The notes under the pieces were generated by a model. That model saw nothing but the letters and a program-made list of their open reading frames with translations, was not told the DNA's origin and ran no database searches. A stretch of 15,551 nucleotides of DNA. Source: Fennellomyces sp. T-0311. Taxonomy: Eukaryota; Mucoromycota; Mucoromycetes; Mucorales; Lichtheimiaceae. The position numbers were made by a program, and so were the translations under genes. Positions 1 to 8,176 of the stretch are shown piece by piece. The DNA lies in contig JALLLT010000146.1 of assembly GCA_025266875.1 (NCBI GenBank), forward strand, positions 1 to 15,551. Reading direction: 5' to 3'. The stretch's first letter is position 1. Each line of letters begins with the position of its first letter.

Positions 1-311
1 TACATTGTTTTTGCACTAATAAAATGTACAAAAAAGGTTAGTCGTTACGAAAAAGGAAAATGTGAATTCTGAACAGTGCAAACTCACATTTTATTTTACA
101 CTGATTGTGAAGAAAAAAAAAGGGATTTACATTAATCTTTTGTCCAATGACAATTAAGACTAAACTACCCAGTTTTGATCTACTGCGAATCGACTAGATT
201 ACATATTTTTGACAGATGCATCAATTAATAAAAGCATCATGGAACATGTACTTCCTTTTTTTCTTTGCTTCTTTGAACTTCAGTATAATAGCACAACCCA
301 TTGCACCAAAC
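1..311 (+). promoter_or_regulatory. Outer subterminal region and leader of copy A accessory gene
   Basis: This is AT-rich noncoding sequence between the outer TIR and the accessory gene. It should hold that gene's promoter and transposase-binding sites. Base 1 lies inside the outer TIR. An in-frame upstream ATG at 216 would add 32 residues that include a hydrophobic stretch. The sequence before it (ATATTTTTGACAG) looks as much like a splice acceptor as a start context. I therefore treat 216-311 as probable leader. Confidence 0.4.
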
Positions 312-1498
312 ATGAGCGATAGTAACAGCAACAACAACAACCATGAACAGTTGCGCGAAGAGTCAGAACAGCGTGGCTCTTTTGGTAACGACTATCAACG
401 CCTGACTGCAATGTTCGAAGCTATTCGCGACCTTCGCCCATTTGAACGTCGAGATGAAAATGGAGTAACACGTAATATATCGCAGTTGTGGGTGGAGGTC
501 ACGGCGAGGACCAACAACGTTCGTCGCGATTTGCCACCTCTTAGTGTAAGAGGCGTTAGAAGAAAAGAGCAAGCGGTACGAGCCAGTCGATGGCAACAGG
601 ATGGAGGTGAACGTCGTGGCACCGGGACAAATGAAGCATACACAACGTTTCAACAGCTCGTAGATGAGGTTTCCCATTTAGTAAGATGATTGTTTCAGTA
701 GTTTATTATAATGCTTATGTAGTAAATTGTCATACTTTTTAGATGTCTGAAAACCAAGCTCGAGTTGATGAAGCTACGCGGCAGAATGCTGCACGCTTAC
801 AACAGCGGCAGCAGATGCAGCAGGTTGTCTCTGAGCGTGCACGAGATGGTCTGCACAGAAGAGCGACGGGTGCTGCCGGTACTAGGCGACGACGCCATGA
901 CAGCGATGGTGAAGATGATGGATCGGCTACTGGAAGTGATGAGTCAGTAGATGATCAAGAGGTTCGTCCTGAGTACCATCTGCAACGCCGTCGACGTCGA
1001 ACAGTAGAAAATGAGAACAGGGGCAATAGCTTCCTTATGATCGACCAGTTACGGCGTGAAATTTCTCGTGCCGCCAATGGTGCAATTGAACGCGAGTTGC
1101 ACGAGGAAATGATAGATTCAATTGGGCACCACCATCGGGAGTCACTAGAGTTGGCGCGTCAGCATCATGCTGCACAGATGGAGTCTTTCCGGACAATCGG
1201 CCATGCCTTAAAAGCGGTTGCCCGGAGTCTACGTGGTATTGATGAGCAGATGCGCAGGCGCTCTGCTTCACAAGTAAATCCACCACAATACCAGCAGCAG
1301 CAGCGTCCCCCTACCACTCGTTCAATTCGTCCAGTTCCACACCCTCCTTTTTCGCAGCCACTAGCACGATATGAAACGCCTACGCCATCTACACAATCAA
1401 CCTCGTCAGTGCCGCTTAATAGAAATACATCCGCTCGTTTAACTGAACCGTTCGTTCACTATGACCCTTTCACCTCTCCACCTCCACCACCTCAGTAA
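312..1498 (+). CDS. Accessory (probable DNA-binding) protein of Harbinger copy A, two exons
   Basis: Exons are 312-680 and 743-1498. The 62-nt intron has donor GTAAGA and acceptor TTTTTAG and is phase 0, giving 374 aa. An upstream in-frame ATG at 216 would give 406 aa. I chose 312 because it has A at -3, while 216 has a poor context and adds a hydrophobic leader unlikely in a nuclear protein. Visible parts: Asn-rich N-terminus; residues ~25-115 with two Trp (W60, W94), basic helices and an ERRGTGTNEAY stretch reminiscent of SANT/trihelix-like domains; Gln/Arg-rich 130-160; basic-acidic patch 170-200 (RRRRHDSDGEDDG); predicted helical or coiled-coil 220-295; Pro/Gln-rich tail ending in a proline run. 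PIF/Harbinger elements usually encode a Myb/SANT partner that brings transposase to the termini, and position plus plan fit this role. The fold is not proven. It converges on the transposase gene. Confidence 0.68.
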
Positions 1499-1810
1499 TA
1501 AGCTCTTTTTTCCCTATTTTCTTATGTATTCCTTTTAAACTTGTCTCTTTTATTTATTTTCTATGCAAATCCTTTTCTTAAACGTTTCTATGCGCTTCCT
1601 TACTTACACTGTTTTATGTCCTTTTTTTATATACATTCCTTATATTCTTATGTGTGATATGTACTACTGCTCACTCACTCCTATGTCAAGTTAATAAATT
1701 TAGAAGTTATTATGATTATCGATATATAAACAACAATATGATCGAATATGCCTTTTTTTTTAAAAGAAAAACAAAGACCTTTATTACTCTTAATCTTCTT
1801 GTTGTTGTTG
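1499..1810. other. Shared 3' region between convergent genes of copy A
   Basis: This 312-nt T-rich stretch contains no gene that I can support. On the plus strand an AATAAA (1693-1698) could serve the accessory gene. On the minus strand AATAAA (complement of 1780-1785) lies ~26 nt past the transposase stop. Small open frames here read Leu/Asn-rich low-complexity sequence and are shadows. The homologous copy B region is 9088-9399. Confidence 0.55.
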
Positions 1811-3300
1811 CTACTCCTGTTGCTGCTCTTGTTCCTGTTCCTGTTCCTGTTCCTGTTGCTGTTGCTGTTGCTGGCGCTGCTGTTGTCGCTGCTGTTGTCT
1901 GCAGTTGCGCAGCAGTCCATCGACATACTCATATATGGTCAGTGGGGAAATGCCGAAGTGATGGCTGGTCTGGTTACCGCCATTCAAACAGACTTGCAAG
2001 TTTTTCAGAAAAGTAGCTACTACATAGTAGCTACCGACTGGGCTCAATAGAAGCTTCTGGCCAGGTCTGTACTTCAAATAAGTAAATTGAGTGGCGGTAT
2101 GTCCAAACTCCCATTCGACGCAGATTCGTAGGCTATTCATGGCACGGTTCAGATCTTGAATAGCACGGGTCTCAGCAGGATTATTGCCGTTTGCTAATGC
2201 GGAAAACGTATGATATGAGCATTAACCTATAAAGCGATAAAATAGATATATAACCTGCAATCGAACGAGTTATATGGTATGTCTGTCTGTATGCTGGATC
2301 ACCATACAAATAGTAGCATCGACCGCCACGATCATGAAAGTCAAAGTGCTGTTGCATTATGCGATCCAAACCACTTGTATCATATAGGTTTTGGTCGTGC
2401 ATTGCACCAGCAAATGGTCCGATGATACTTGCTGTTATACCATCAGGAGCTACCACCGCCTGGTACTTAAGACCATGTTCACGCTACAAGGTTTACATTC
2501 ATGTTTAAATTTAGTTTTCCAATTCATTGATATATATATATATACCGCATGGCCATTGTACACTATCTCTTGAAAATCGATAGGTTGTGCTATGGCATTA
2601 AGTGTTCCATCGATAAAGCCAACAACATCTCGGTATCCGGAGCCTAATGATAATATAAAAGTTTAAAATACAATATATGTTTACCATGTGGTTTATAATT
2701 ATAGGTGTGTCCATCTAGACTGTATTCAATTATCTCACCTGCTTCACGAATAACACGGCTAAAGCGCCTAAGATTCTCAGGCCGAAAATGATATTCGTCG
2801 AATTCAAGTGCTGTACCAAAGGTATCATAAATGCATGTTATTATACCGTTAAATATTCTGCTGATAGAATCTCGGTCGCGGCCAAACAACGGAACTAGAT
2901 CGACCAACCGCGCAGGATACGCAAGACGGCGAAGCATTATGGCCATTGTCTCCATGCTTGGAACTGCGAACTGCCAGCGAGTGTTTTCGCAAAACCTCGT
3001 AAATTCTCCAAAACCAAGAACGTCCACTAATACAGTGATCTAATATATACATGTATACACGTGTTATAATCAATTATCAGTAAAATCCATATATGTATTG
3101 CTTTCCTGTGCTGAAGTGAAGCGAAACAGCATTCTGCAATCCTGATCACTCAAGACAGTGACATCTAAATGCCCTCTGCCTCGCAAATTGATAAGTCGAC
3201 GAGTCGCAACTTCCTGAAGATGATTTTCATGCTCTTGAACCGCGGCTTCTAATGCGGCGAGACTCAAATACATGTCGATGATGCGTATAGCAGTGAGCAT
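1811..3300 (-). CDS. PIF/Harbinger (HARBI1-like) DDE transposase of copy A, five exons
   Basis: Best model: exons 3300-3106, 3039-2685, 2643-2546, 2483-2255 and 2193-1811, about 419 aa. Introns 2-4 (2644-2684, 2484-2545, 2194-2254) are GT-AG and join in phase. Intron 1 (3040-3105) is required by frame, but its donor reads CAG/GAAAGC rather than GT. The alternative is a weak GC-AG intron (donor GCAATA at 3101, acceptor ending at 3027). The catalytic motifs follow HARBI1 order: GFIDGT (D~195), GAMHDQN, YGDPAY (D~278) and CVEWEFG (E~319). Upstream, SISRIF within a helix-turn-helix-like stretch is typical of the family. The C-terminus is a Gln/Glu low-complexity tail coded by hexanucleotide repeats. 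The protein should cut and rejoin DNA at the TIRs, with 3-bp target duplication. The chosen ATG at 3300 follows a pyrimidine-rich stretch. No in-frame stops occur in this model. Confidence 0.82.
1831..1872 (-). repeat. Coding hexanucleotide/trinucleotide repeat (Gln-Glu tail)
   Basis: On the plus strand GTTCCT occurs four times (1831-1854) and is followed by three GTTGCT units (1855-1872). On the coding strand these are alternating CAG/GAA and CAA/CAG codons, giving the transposase's Gln-Glu tail. Copy B has only three AGGAAC units (9050-9067), so the tract changes length by slippage in whole-codon steps. Confidence 0.85.
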
Positions 3301-3529
3301 TGTAGAATAAAGAGAGTGTAATCATGTAAAAGAAAGAAAACTTAATTTCTGTATGCATCAACTTTTTTGCTGCGAATTATTCCATTGTTAGATAATGCAT
3401 GAATTTTAATCATCCTGGTTAGACTAGCAAAAGAGTGCTTCAACTTTCCAAAAGCTCTCAAAGAATGTCTCCCCCTGCATATTTAGTGAAAGCTACACAA
3501 GGCTACCTAATTTGGCTAGCTGAAAAACC
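3301..3529 (-). promoter_or_regulatory. Inner subterminal region / transposase promoter of copy A
   Basis: This is noncoding sequence between the transposase ATG and the inner TIR. On the coding strand the ~40 nt before the ATG are strongly pyrimidine-rich (TTTCTTTCTTTTAC, then CACTCTCTTTATTC), a common fungal core-promoter feature. It is nearly identical to 3980-4208 of copy B in reverse orientation. Small open frames here are not conserved as proteins. Confidence 0.5.
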
Positions 3530-3568
3530 AGTGCAAAAAGAATGTATGAAAGTCACCCCAACCTCTCT
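3530..3568. repeat. Inner terminal inverted repeat of copy A
   Basis: This 39-bp sequence ends ACCCCAACCTCTCT at 3568. The same sequence occurs at both ends of copy B (3941-3979 and 13876-13914). The three visible copies differ only at one internal base (C, T or G in the outward-to-inward reading). The three bases beyond the end are ATT. Confidence 0.9.
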
Positions 3569-3722
3569 ATTAGCTGGCTTAAAGTCCACATTTGAGTAGA
3601 ATGAGCTAGTTTAAAAGTGGTCATTGATATGGCTCAAAATCACTCAAATTATTTTAAGTGCAGTAATCACCATCGATGTGGCTCAGGTGATCAACTTCAC
3701 GGAGGAAACGAATGAGCGCCGG
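3569..3722. other. Spacer left of the tRNA gene, no gene seen
   Basis: This is the host or older-repeat sequence between copy A and the tRNA. No coding frame is credible. It contains TCCACATTTGAG (3585-3596) and a CTCAAAATCACTCAAA motif near 3640. Related strings (CTCAAATGTGG and, on the reverse strand, TTCAAAATCGCTCAAA) occur right after copy B at 13921-13950. It may therefore be a fragment of an older dispersed repeat. Confidence 0.4.
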
Positions 3723-3795
3723 GCCTTGCTAGCTCAATCGGCAGAGCGTGAGACTCTTAATCTCAAGGTTGGGGGTTCGACCCCCCCGTAGGGCT
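3723..3795 (+). tRNA. tRNA-Lys (anticodon CTT)
   Basis: A full cloverleaf can be folded by eye. Acceptor GCCTTGC (3723-3729) pairs with GTAGGGC (3788-3794) through seven pairs including two G-U. D-stem GCTC/GAGC flanks loop AATCGGCA. Anticodon stem TGAGA/TCTCA holds loop CTCTTAA with CTT at 3756-3758. The variable loop is AGGTT. T-stem GGGGG/CCCCC flanks TTCGACC. The internal Pol III boxes are good: an A-box-like TAGCTCAATCGG and B-box GGTTCGACC. There is no intron and no encoded CCA. Oddities are the two G-U pairs, a T at the discriminator position, and no T-run until 3849-3854. It may be a diverged tRNA gene or the tRNA-derived head of a SINE. It is the only non-transposon gene recognised in the window. 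Confidence 0.85.
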
Positions 3796-3940
3796 ACTCT
3801 ATACATCTAATATTAGATGTTGTCGTTGCCAGAAGTGGCAGGCATTCCTTTTTTGGTCTGTACCACTGTCGTGTCACTTGTTGGCGGATGAACCGTAGCC
3901 AATAACAGAAAAAGGTTTGAAAGAGAAGTTGTAAGATAAT
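3796..3940. other. Spacer right of the tRNA, ending in B's target duplication
   Basis: This contains the tRNA trailer, the 18-bp palindrome, a TGCCA/TGGCA hairpin near 3828-3841 and a TTTTTT run (3849-3854) that is the first plausible Pol III terminator. The last three bases (AAT, 3938-3940) are the left target-site duplication of copy B. No coding frame is supported. Confidence 0.5.
3803..3820. repeat. Perfect 18-bp palindrome just downstream of the tRNA
   Basis: ACATCTAAT is followed directly by its reverse complement ATTAGATGT. It begins 8 nt after the tRNA and precedes the first T-run (3849-3854). It could affect 3' trailer structure or be a protein-binding dyad; its function is unknown. 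Confidence 0.75.
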
Positions 3941-3979
3941 AGAGAGGTTGGGGTGACTTTCATACATTTTTTTTGCACT
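3941..3979. repeat. Left TIR of copy B
   Basis: It starts AGAGAGGTTGGGGTGACTTT and ends TTTTTGCACT. It is the inverse of 13876-13914 with one mismatch (base 29, T versus complement G). Adjacent AAT at 3938-3940 is the target duplication. Confidence 0.93.
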
Positions 3980-4208
3980 GATTTTTCAGCTAGCCAAATT
4001 AGGGAGCCTTGTATAGCTTTCACTAAATATGCAGGGGGAGACATTCTTTGAGAGCTTTTGGAAAGTTGAAGCACTCTTTTGCTAGTCTAACCAGGATGAT
4101 TAAAATTCATGCATTATCTAACAATGGAATAATTCGCAGCAAAAAAGTTGATGCATACAGAAATTAAGTTTTCTTTCTTTTACATGATTACACTCTCTTT
4201 ATTCTACA
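3980..4208 (+). promoter_or_regulatory. Inner subterminal region / transposase promoter of copy B
   Basis: This is the reverse counterpart of 3301-3529. The run of pyrimidines (TTTCTTTCTTTTAC at ~4169, CACTCTCTTTATTC at ~4190) precedes the transposase ATG at 4209. A few single-base differences from copy A occur near the TIR. Confidence 0.5.
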
Positions 4209-4740
4209 ATGCCCACTGCTATACGCATCATCGACATGTATTTGAGTCTCGCCGCATTAGAAGCCGCGGTTCAAGAGCATGAAAATCATCTTCAGGAAGT
4301 TGCGACTCGTCGACTTATCAATTTGCGAGGCAGAGGGCATTTAGATGTCACTGTCTTGAGTGATCAGGATTGCAGAATGCTGTTTCGCTTCACTTCAGCA
4401 CAGGAAAGCAATACATATATGGATTTTACTGATAATTGATTATAACACGTGTATACATGTATATATTAGATCGCTGTATTAGTGGACGTTCTTGGTTTTG
4501 GAGAATTTATGAGGTTTCGCGAAAACACTCGCTGGCAGTTCGCAGTTCCAAGCATGGAGGCAATGGCCATAATGCTTCGCCGTCTTGCGTATCCTGCGCA
4601 GTTGGTCGATCTAGTTCCGTTGTTTGGCCGCGACCGAGATTCTATCAGCAGAATATTTAACGGTATGATAACATGCATTTATGATACCTTTGGTACAGCA
4701 CTTGAATTCGACGAATATCATTTTCGGCCTGAGAATCTTA

Positions 4741-5160
4741 TGTTGTATCCAACATGAACACACCCTAACAAGCTTCTTTGTCATCTATGCTGTCCGTCAG
4801 CGAATAAGAGCTTTCCATCCTTACCGCCGCTTCCCACTTCCGACATCGGAACGTTGAGCTTCATGCTTACCAAATACTCAGCCAATCAGGTTACTCATAG
4901 ACACGACCTTCCGGTCAACGTGTCTCTTCACGGATATGCTCTGTCAGCATTCATCCTATCAATCATCACGATCCGTAACTGCTCAATGATAATAAGGTTG
5001 ACATTACACATCACTCACAGAAGCACTGGCTTAAGGAAATCCCATCATGGATAAGCATTTATTATAAATAGAGAGAGCAAAACATATGAAATAAATCAGT
5101 TACCTTTTTGAGTCTCGTTGACACATTTGTCTCTTACACTTGCTTCTCTCTGATTTAACA
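4741..5160 (+). mobile_element. Solo LTR of a retrotransposon
   Basis: The 420-bp insertion is absent from copy A. It begins TGTTG and ends AACA, with short inverted ends (TGTT...AACA), and is flanked by the perfect 5-bp duplication TCTTA (4736-4740 and 5161-5165). A TATA box (TATAAATA, 5063-5070) followed by AATAAA (5090-5095) fits a U3-R layout on the plus strand. There is no internal retrotransposon sequence, so this is an LTR-LTR recombination product. The superfamily (copia or gypsy) cannot be told from the LTR alone. I see no match to the LTR-like region at 14311-14579. Confidence 0.9.
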
Positions 5161-5165
5161 TCTTA

Positions 5166-5237
5166 GGCGCTTTAGCCGTGTTATTCGTGAAGCAGGTGAG
5201 ATAATTGAATACAGTCTAGATGGACACACCTATAATT
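5166..5237 (+). pseudogene. Stranded fragment of copy B transposase exon 2
   Basis: This 72-nt piece lies between the solo LTR and element C. It continues the reading of copy A exon 2 (RRFSRVIREAGEIIEYSLDG) and ends with ATT (5235-5237), the left target duplication of element C. It fixes both insertion junctions exactly. Confidence 0.9.
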
Positions 5238-5262
5238 GGATGACTTCCAAAACGTTTATACA

Positions 5263-5362
5263 GAATAAATAGATGGGGTGACACGAAGTAGAATAAAGTT
5301 TATTTGCTTCGTATTTCCAAGAAGACTTCCAAAACTCAGTTTATCCATGATAAACATACTTT
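5263..5362. promoter_or_regulatory. Left subterminal region of element C with TIR echo
   Basis: It contains GACTTCCAAAAC at 5324-5335, a 12-bp exact direct repeat of the TIR core. GTTTAT/ATAAAC form an inverted pair at 5339-5355. GTTTAT-type hexamers recur at both ends of C. The AT-rich AATAAA-like motifs (minus strand, ~5298-5303) could polyadenylate the transposase transcript. Confidence 0.6.
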
Positions 5363-6528
5363 TTAGTTTCCTCTATTTCTTTCTCTCCAAACATCATGAA
5401 ATACAGTGCGTATCTGGCTGATACCAACCTCAGACACGCGGAAGTTGTGTAATCTGAACAATACATGCAAGATTCGTCTGCGATGATGTTTATCGGAGGT
5501 CAAAGGGAGCTTAACACGCTGGAATGCACTTTCAATGGAATGCATTCCCCATTCTACTGCCTGCCTTTGACTTGTTATGGCACGGTACCATTGTACCTGG
5601 CTTGGGTCGTATTCTCGAGTGTTTTCTTTGGGCACACGGAGGATCTTAGCGCGGCCATCGTTGCTGCTGGCCCCAGGGAACGCTGAATCCGCAAGCAACC
5701 GAAAGCCATCAGGGGTTCTGTCCGGATTAGATAGCGTATCTTTCAGATCCATGGCAATATAAGCATCGTGTTGAGAACCAGGGTTATTTAGGCTAACGGT
5801 CCAACATTATTAGTGTATTGATTTTGGTAAGAAACGTGGTACTCAACTAACCTGATCCAGCAGATGCGGCCATCCATTGTGAATACAATGACCTGTGATG
5901 CATAACATGCGGATTTCCAGCCGTTGTAGTATGCATTCTGGGATTTTCTGTCACCGGGCTCCTGGATCCTGAGATTCAAGCCGTCAATGCACCCAAAAAC
6001 TCCTTGAAGTAGTGGCTCTCTAAGCTGCACCATGCTGGCAAATTGATGCATTTGTTGAGCGCTTGGCCATTTGATACTCCAACGCGAGTCATTGACGGTG
6101 CTGAATAGTTCATCAAGAATCCTTATGCCCTTGTTGATGGCGCGACTAATGGTTGCAGATGTAACGCCAAAGTAGGACCCGATTATCTCTTGTTTTGTCG
6201 TCGTGTGGAACCACATCAAGGTTGCTGCCAACGCGGCCTGAGAGCTAAGTAGTTGTCGACGGCCAGTGGGACGCTGCGGAGGGTACCTGGGGTCAAAAAC
6301 TTGATGCAAGGCATTGAATGAATGTGGGTCGAAACCAAAGTGGCTAACATAGGCACCAAGATGCTGTTGTGACAGGATGCAGTATCCAGCGGATGCATAA
6401 GGTGGGAGGATGCTACTGCGTGGGGTTACAAATTGTATACGCTGTCTACCAACCCAGTCTTGGAGGACAGCAAGATATACTAATGCAAGGTATTGAAGTG
6501 TGAATGTGATTAAAGCAGATTGATCCAT
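5363..6528 (-). CDS. PIF/Harbinger (HARBI1-like) DDE transposase of element C
   Basis: Exons are 6528-5852 and 5792-5363. The 59-nt intron 5793-5851 has donor GTTAGT and acceptor GTTAG, phase 2, giving 368 aa. I start at the ATG at 6528 (MDQSALITF; A at -3, G at +4), because the open frame upstream lacks another ATG. Motifs in order: an N-terminal helical region; GVTSATISRAI, an HTH-like stretch; GCIDGLN (D~182); NNPGSQHDAY across the splice; LLADSAFP (D~261); AVEWGMHSIESAF (E~306) followed by an RRRILHVLFRLHNFR helix. Length and spacing fit HARBI1-type nucleases. It should excise and insert element C with help from the SANT partner at 7127-7976, from which it is divergently transcribed. Confidence 0.92.
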
Positions 6529-7126
6529 GATGGTACGTAGCAAAAAGAAAATGATCGTGATCTCTACTTTAAGTCGCTGGTTTTATAGGACTTCATATAC
6601 TATTACCGAAAGCATACACCTAACAGTCCTCTAGTTGCTGCGCATAGATGATATTAGAAGAAGCAGACGGAAACGATGTAATTCCCAGTACACGAGCCAT
6701 GCTGCGGAAGCCATTACATGATGAGTAAACGTTTCCGCAGCAAATATAAATCTTACTTTTCTTTATAAAGTAAGCATGATATGTATAGACCATATACATC
6801 TTCTTTTATTGAAGTAATAATATATAACTGTACCGTATTGGATGGGTGCCCTTTAGCTTTGGATAGAGCTGCTTCAAGAAATAAATCGATGGTGTCCTTC
6901 GGATGAGTTACAAAAAAGGAAAAAGAAGTTCAACCGGTGTCGATGACTAAATAGGTAATTTACATCAGCTATCATCGCTCACTGCTACGGACGTTACACC
7001 ATAGCAGCTACTTAGTGTGCTGCGGATCAAGAAGAATGAGTCGATATGAAAAATTATAAAAGGTACGTATTGTGCGAGATAAGTGCCATATTCAATTTTT
7101 TCTTCAACTACTTTTACGTGATTATC
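6529..7126. promoter_or_regulatory. Divergent promoter region of element C with GC-rich dyad
   Basis: This ~600-bp AT-rich spacer lies between the transposase and SANT genes. Two inverted repeats stand out: TGCTGCGGAA (6700-6709) with TTCCGCAGCA (6733-6742), 23 bp apart, and CTTACTTT (6752-6759) with AAAGTAAG (6767-6774) around a TATAAA. They could bind the element's own proteins or regulate both genes. An upstream in-frame ATG at 7046 reads a hydrophobic leader and is probably not the start of the plus-strand gene. Confidence 0.5.
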
Positions 7127-7976
7127 ATGCCTCGCCAACCCAACTCCAAAACCTACCGTCCCGAAGAAGTCACCAAGTTACTGGATGCAGTCGAGCAGGT
7201 GCTTCCTCGCGGCATGGAAGAGTGGAATGATGTTTGCGCTCAATTCAACGATGGTTTGCTGTCAGGTCGACGTAGAACGGCAGACCAAGTAAGACAGAAA
7301 TGGAACAACCTTCTGACCGCTCGAGGCAACACTGGTACGTATTGGCGTCGTGAACTGAGCATCTTTGCATTATATTTACCAAACAACTTCCACATAGGCA
7401 ACCCCACCAGAGGAGCCCAGCATCAACGCGCTCTCGCAATAAGAGGGCAGATCAATGTGCACGTTGCCAGCCAGGTCATTGACGATCGAGACCAGGGCGA
7501 TGAGGACCAGAGCAGCAGCGACCAGGACGAGGACCAGGACCTTGGGCACGTTGATGATGATGTTGACAGCCAGTCAGCCGATGAAGAGCCAAGGACATCT
7601 GTCGTTGCAGAACCCCCTCGTCCTCGAGCACAGACGGTACCGGAGCAGAGACGCGCCCACCGTAGCCTCCTCCAGGATGCTATTGCTCCTCTGGCTGCCT
7701 TAGCCGACCGTATCACGGCAACACCGATACAGCAGCAGCAACAGCAGGATTTATCTGGCATTAGCCTTGGAGTATGTGTCATACCTGAGTGCATTCACGT
7801 TAAGTTTCGCATTAAACGTCTTTTTTTTACAGATGATGTCGATCCATACGATGATGCAGGATGTCCACAGGATGGTGAGAGGCATGGACAGCACTCTCTG
7901 CATCCAGCTGGAGGAGATCCGGAGCAGATTGGCCGGATTAGAGCGCAAGATGGAAGCCAAGGTCGGAAATCAATAA
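7127..7976 (+). CDS. SANT/Myb-like DNA-binding partner protein of element C
   Basis: Exons are 7127-7334, 7398-7771 and 7833-7976. Introns 7335-7397 (donor GTACGT) and 7772-7832 (donor GTATGT, acceptor TTTACAG) join in phase, giving 241 aa. I start at 7127 (MPRQPNSKTY) because it opens straight into the domain; an ATG at 7046 adds 27 residues including a Phe/Tyr-rich hydrophobic stretch. Residues ~8-85 are a SANT/Myb-like domain: RPEEVTKLLDAVEQVLPRG, EEWNDVCAQF, RTADQVRQKWNNL, then TGNPTRG, rebuilt only after splicing intron 1. Residues ~98-133 are strongly acidic (Asp/Glu/Gln/Ser). A Gln6 run at 181-186 precedes a C-terminal amphipathic helix (LEEIRSRLAGLERKME) likely to oligomerise. In this superfamily such proteins bind the ends and import or recruit transposase. 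Confidence 0.88.
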
Positions 7977-8176
7977 ATGGCAAAAGTTTATTGAGGGGGG
8001 TCAGAGGGGGTCAATAGACCGTCGGGTATATCCAAGTTTATCACGAATAAACACTAAGTAAAAAAAAGTTATCCCCGTCCCCCCAATGCTGTTTATCGAG
8101 GGGTGATTAAGGTTTATCCATCGTCGAATTAGGAAATCCGTGTAACAATTCTCGTTTATTTTATTTTATCGCGCAG
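7977..8176. other. Right subterminal region of element C
   Basis: It is noncoding. G-runs (GAGGGGGGTCAGAGGGGGTC near 7993) and C-runs (CCCCGTCCCCCC near 8073) alternate with repeated GTTTAT-type hexamers (about 7985, 8035, 8090, 8130 and 8154, plus ATAAAC near 8046). Such spaced copies are typical of transposase or partner-protein binding arrays next to a TIR. Confidence 0.55.

Larger units (their letters stand above)
1..3568 (-). mobile_element. PIF/Harbinger-type DNA transposon, copy A (left end truncated by window edge)
   Basis: Copy A aligns, as the reverse complement, with copy B at 3941-13914 once B's three insertions are removed. Its inner end is the terminal inverted repeat (TIR) 3530-3568. 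Window base 1 corresponds to B base 13892, so about 22 nt of the outer TIR lie to the left. The inferred full length is about 3590 bp. It carries an accessory gene (plus strand) and a DDE transposase gene (minus strand) that converge on a ~310-bp shared 3' region. The 3 nt beyond the inner end are ATT; the matching copy would lie outside the window. The superfamily call rests on the HARBI1-like DDE protein and the 3-bp duplication seen for copy B. Coding exons of both genes are open in this copy, so it is the less damaged member of the pair. Confidence 0.88.

Noticed and set aside
216..311. Signal-peptide-like N-terminus (hydrophobic stretch) of the accessory protein
   Set aside because: Poor start context, a better in-frame ATG at 312 and the expected nuclear role argue it is leader sequence. 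Similar hydrophobic leaders precede the better ATGs at 7127 and 12992.
2013..2034. Inverted repeat GTAGCTACTA / TAGTAGCTAC with 2-bp spacer (copy B: near 8868-8889)
   Set aside because: It falls inside conserved coding sequence (GSYYVVAT) of the transposase, so codon constraint explains it well enough; no separate function is supported.
1654..2050. Plus-strand Leu/Val-rich ORFs over the repeat tract (and 8854-9244 minus in copy B)
   Set aside because: They are antisense shadows of the Gln/Glu-coding hexanucleotide tract of the transposase; membrane-like appearance is an artefact of the repeat.
3723..3820. CRISPR or bacterial operon features
   Set aside because: No spaced direct repeats, no ribosome-binding pattern, and introns throughout; the sequence is eukaryotic.
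3874..4074. 66-aa minus-strand ORF across the B left TIR
   Set aside because: It straddles the spacer-element boundary and has no recognisable protein features.
4854..5054. 66-aa ORF in the solo LTR
   Set aside because: It lies wholly within an LTR that has TATA and polyadenylation signals; no protein family recognised.
7423..7794. Minus-strand Cys/Ser-rich ORF opposite the SANT gene
   Set aside because: It is the antisense of Gln and acidic codon runs in the SANT protein; the forward frame has clear domain and splice evidence.
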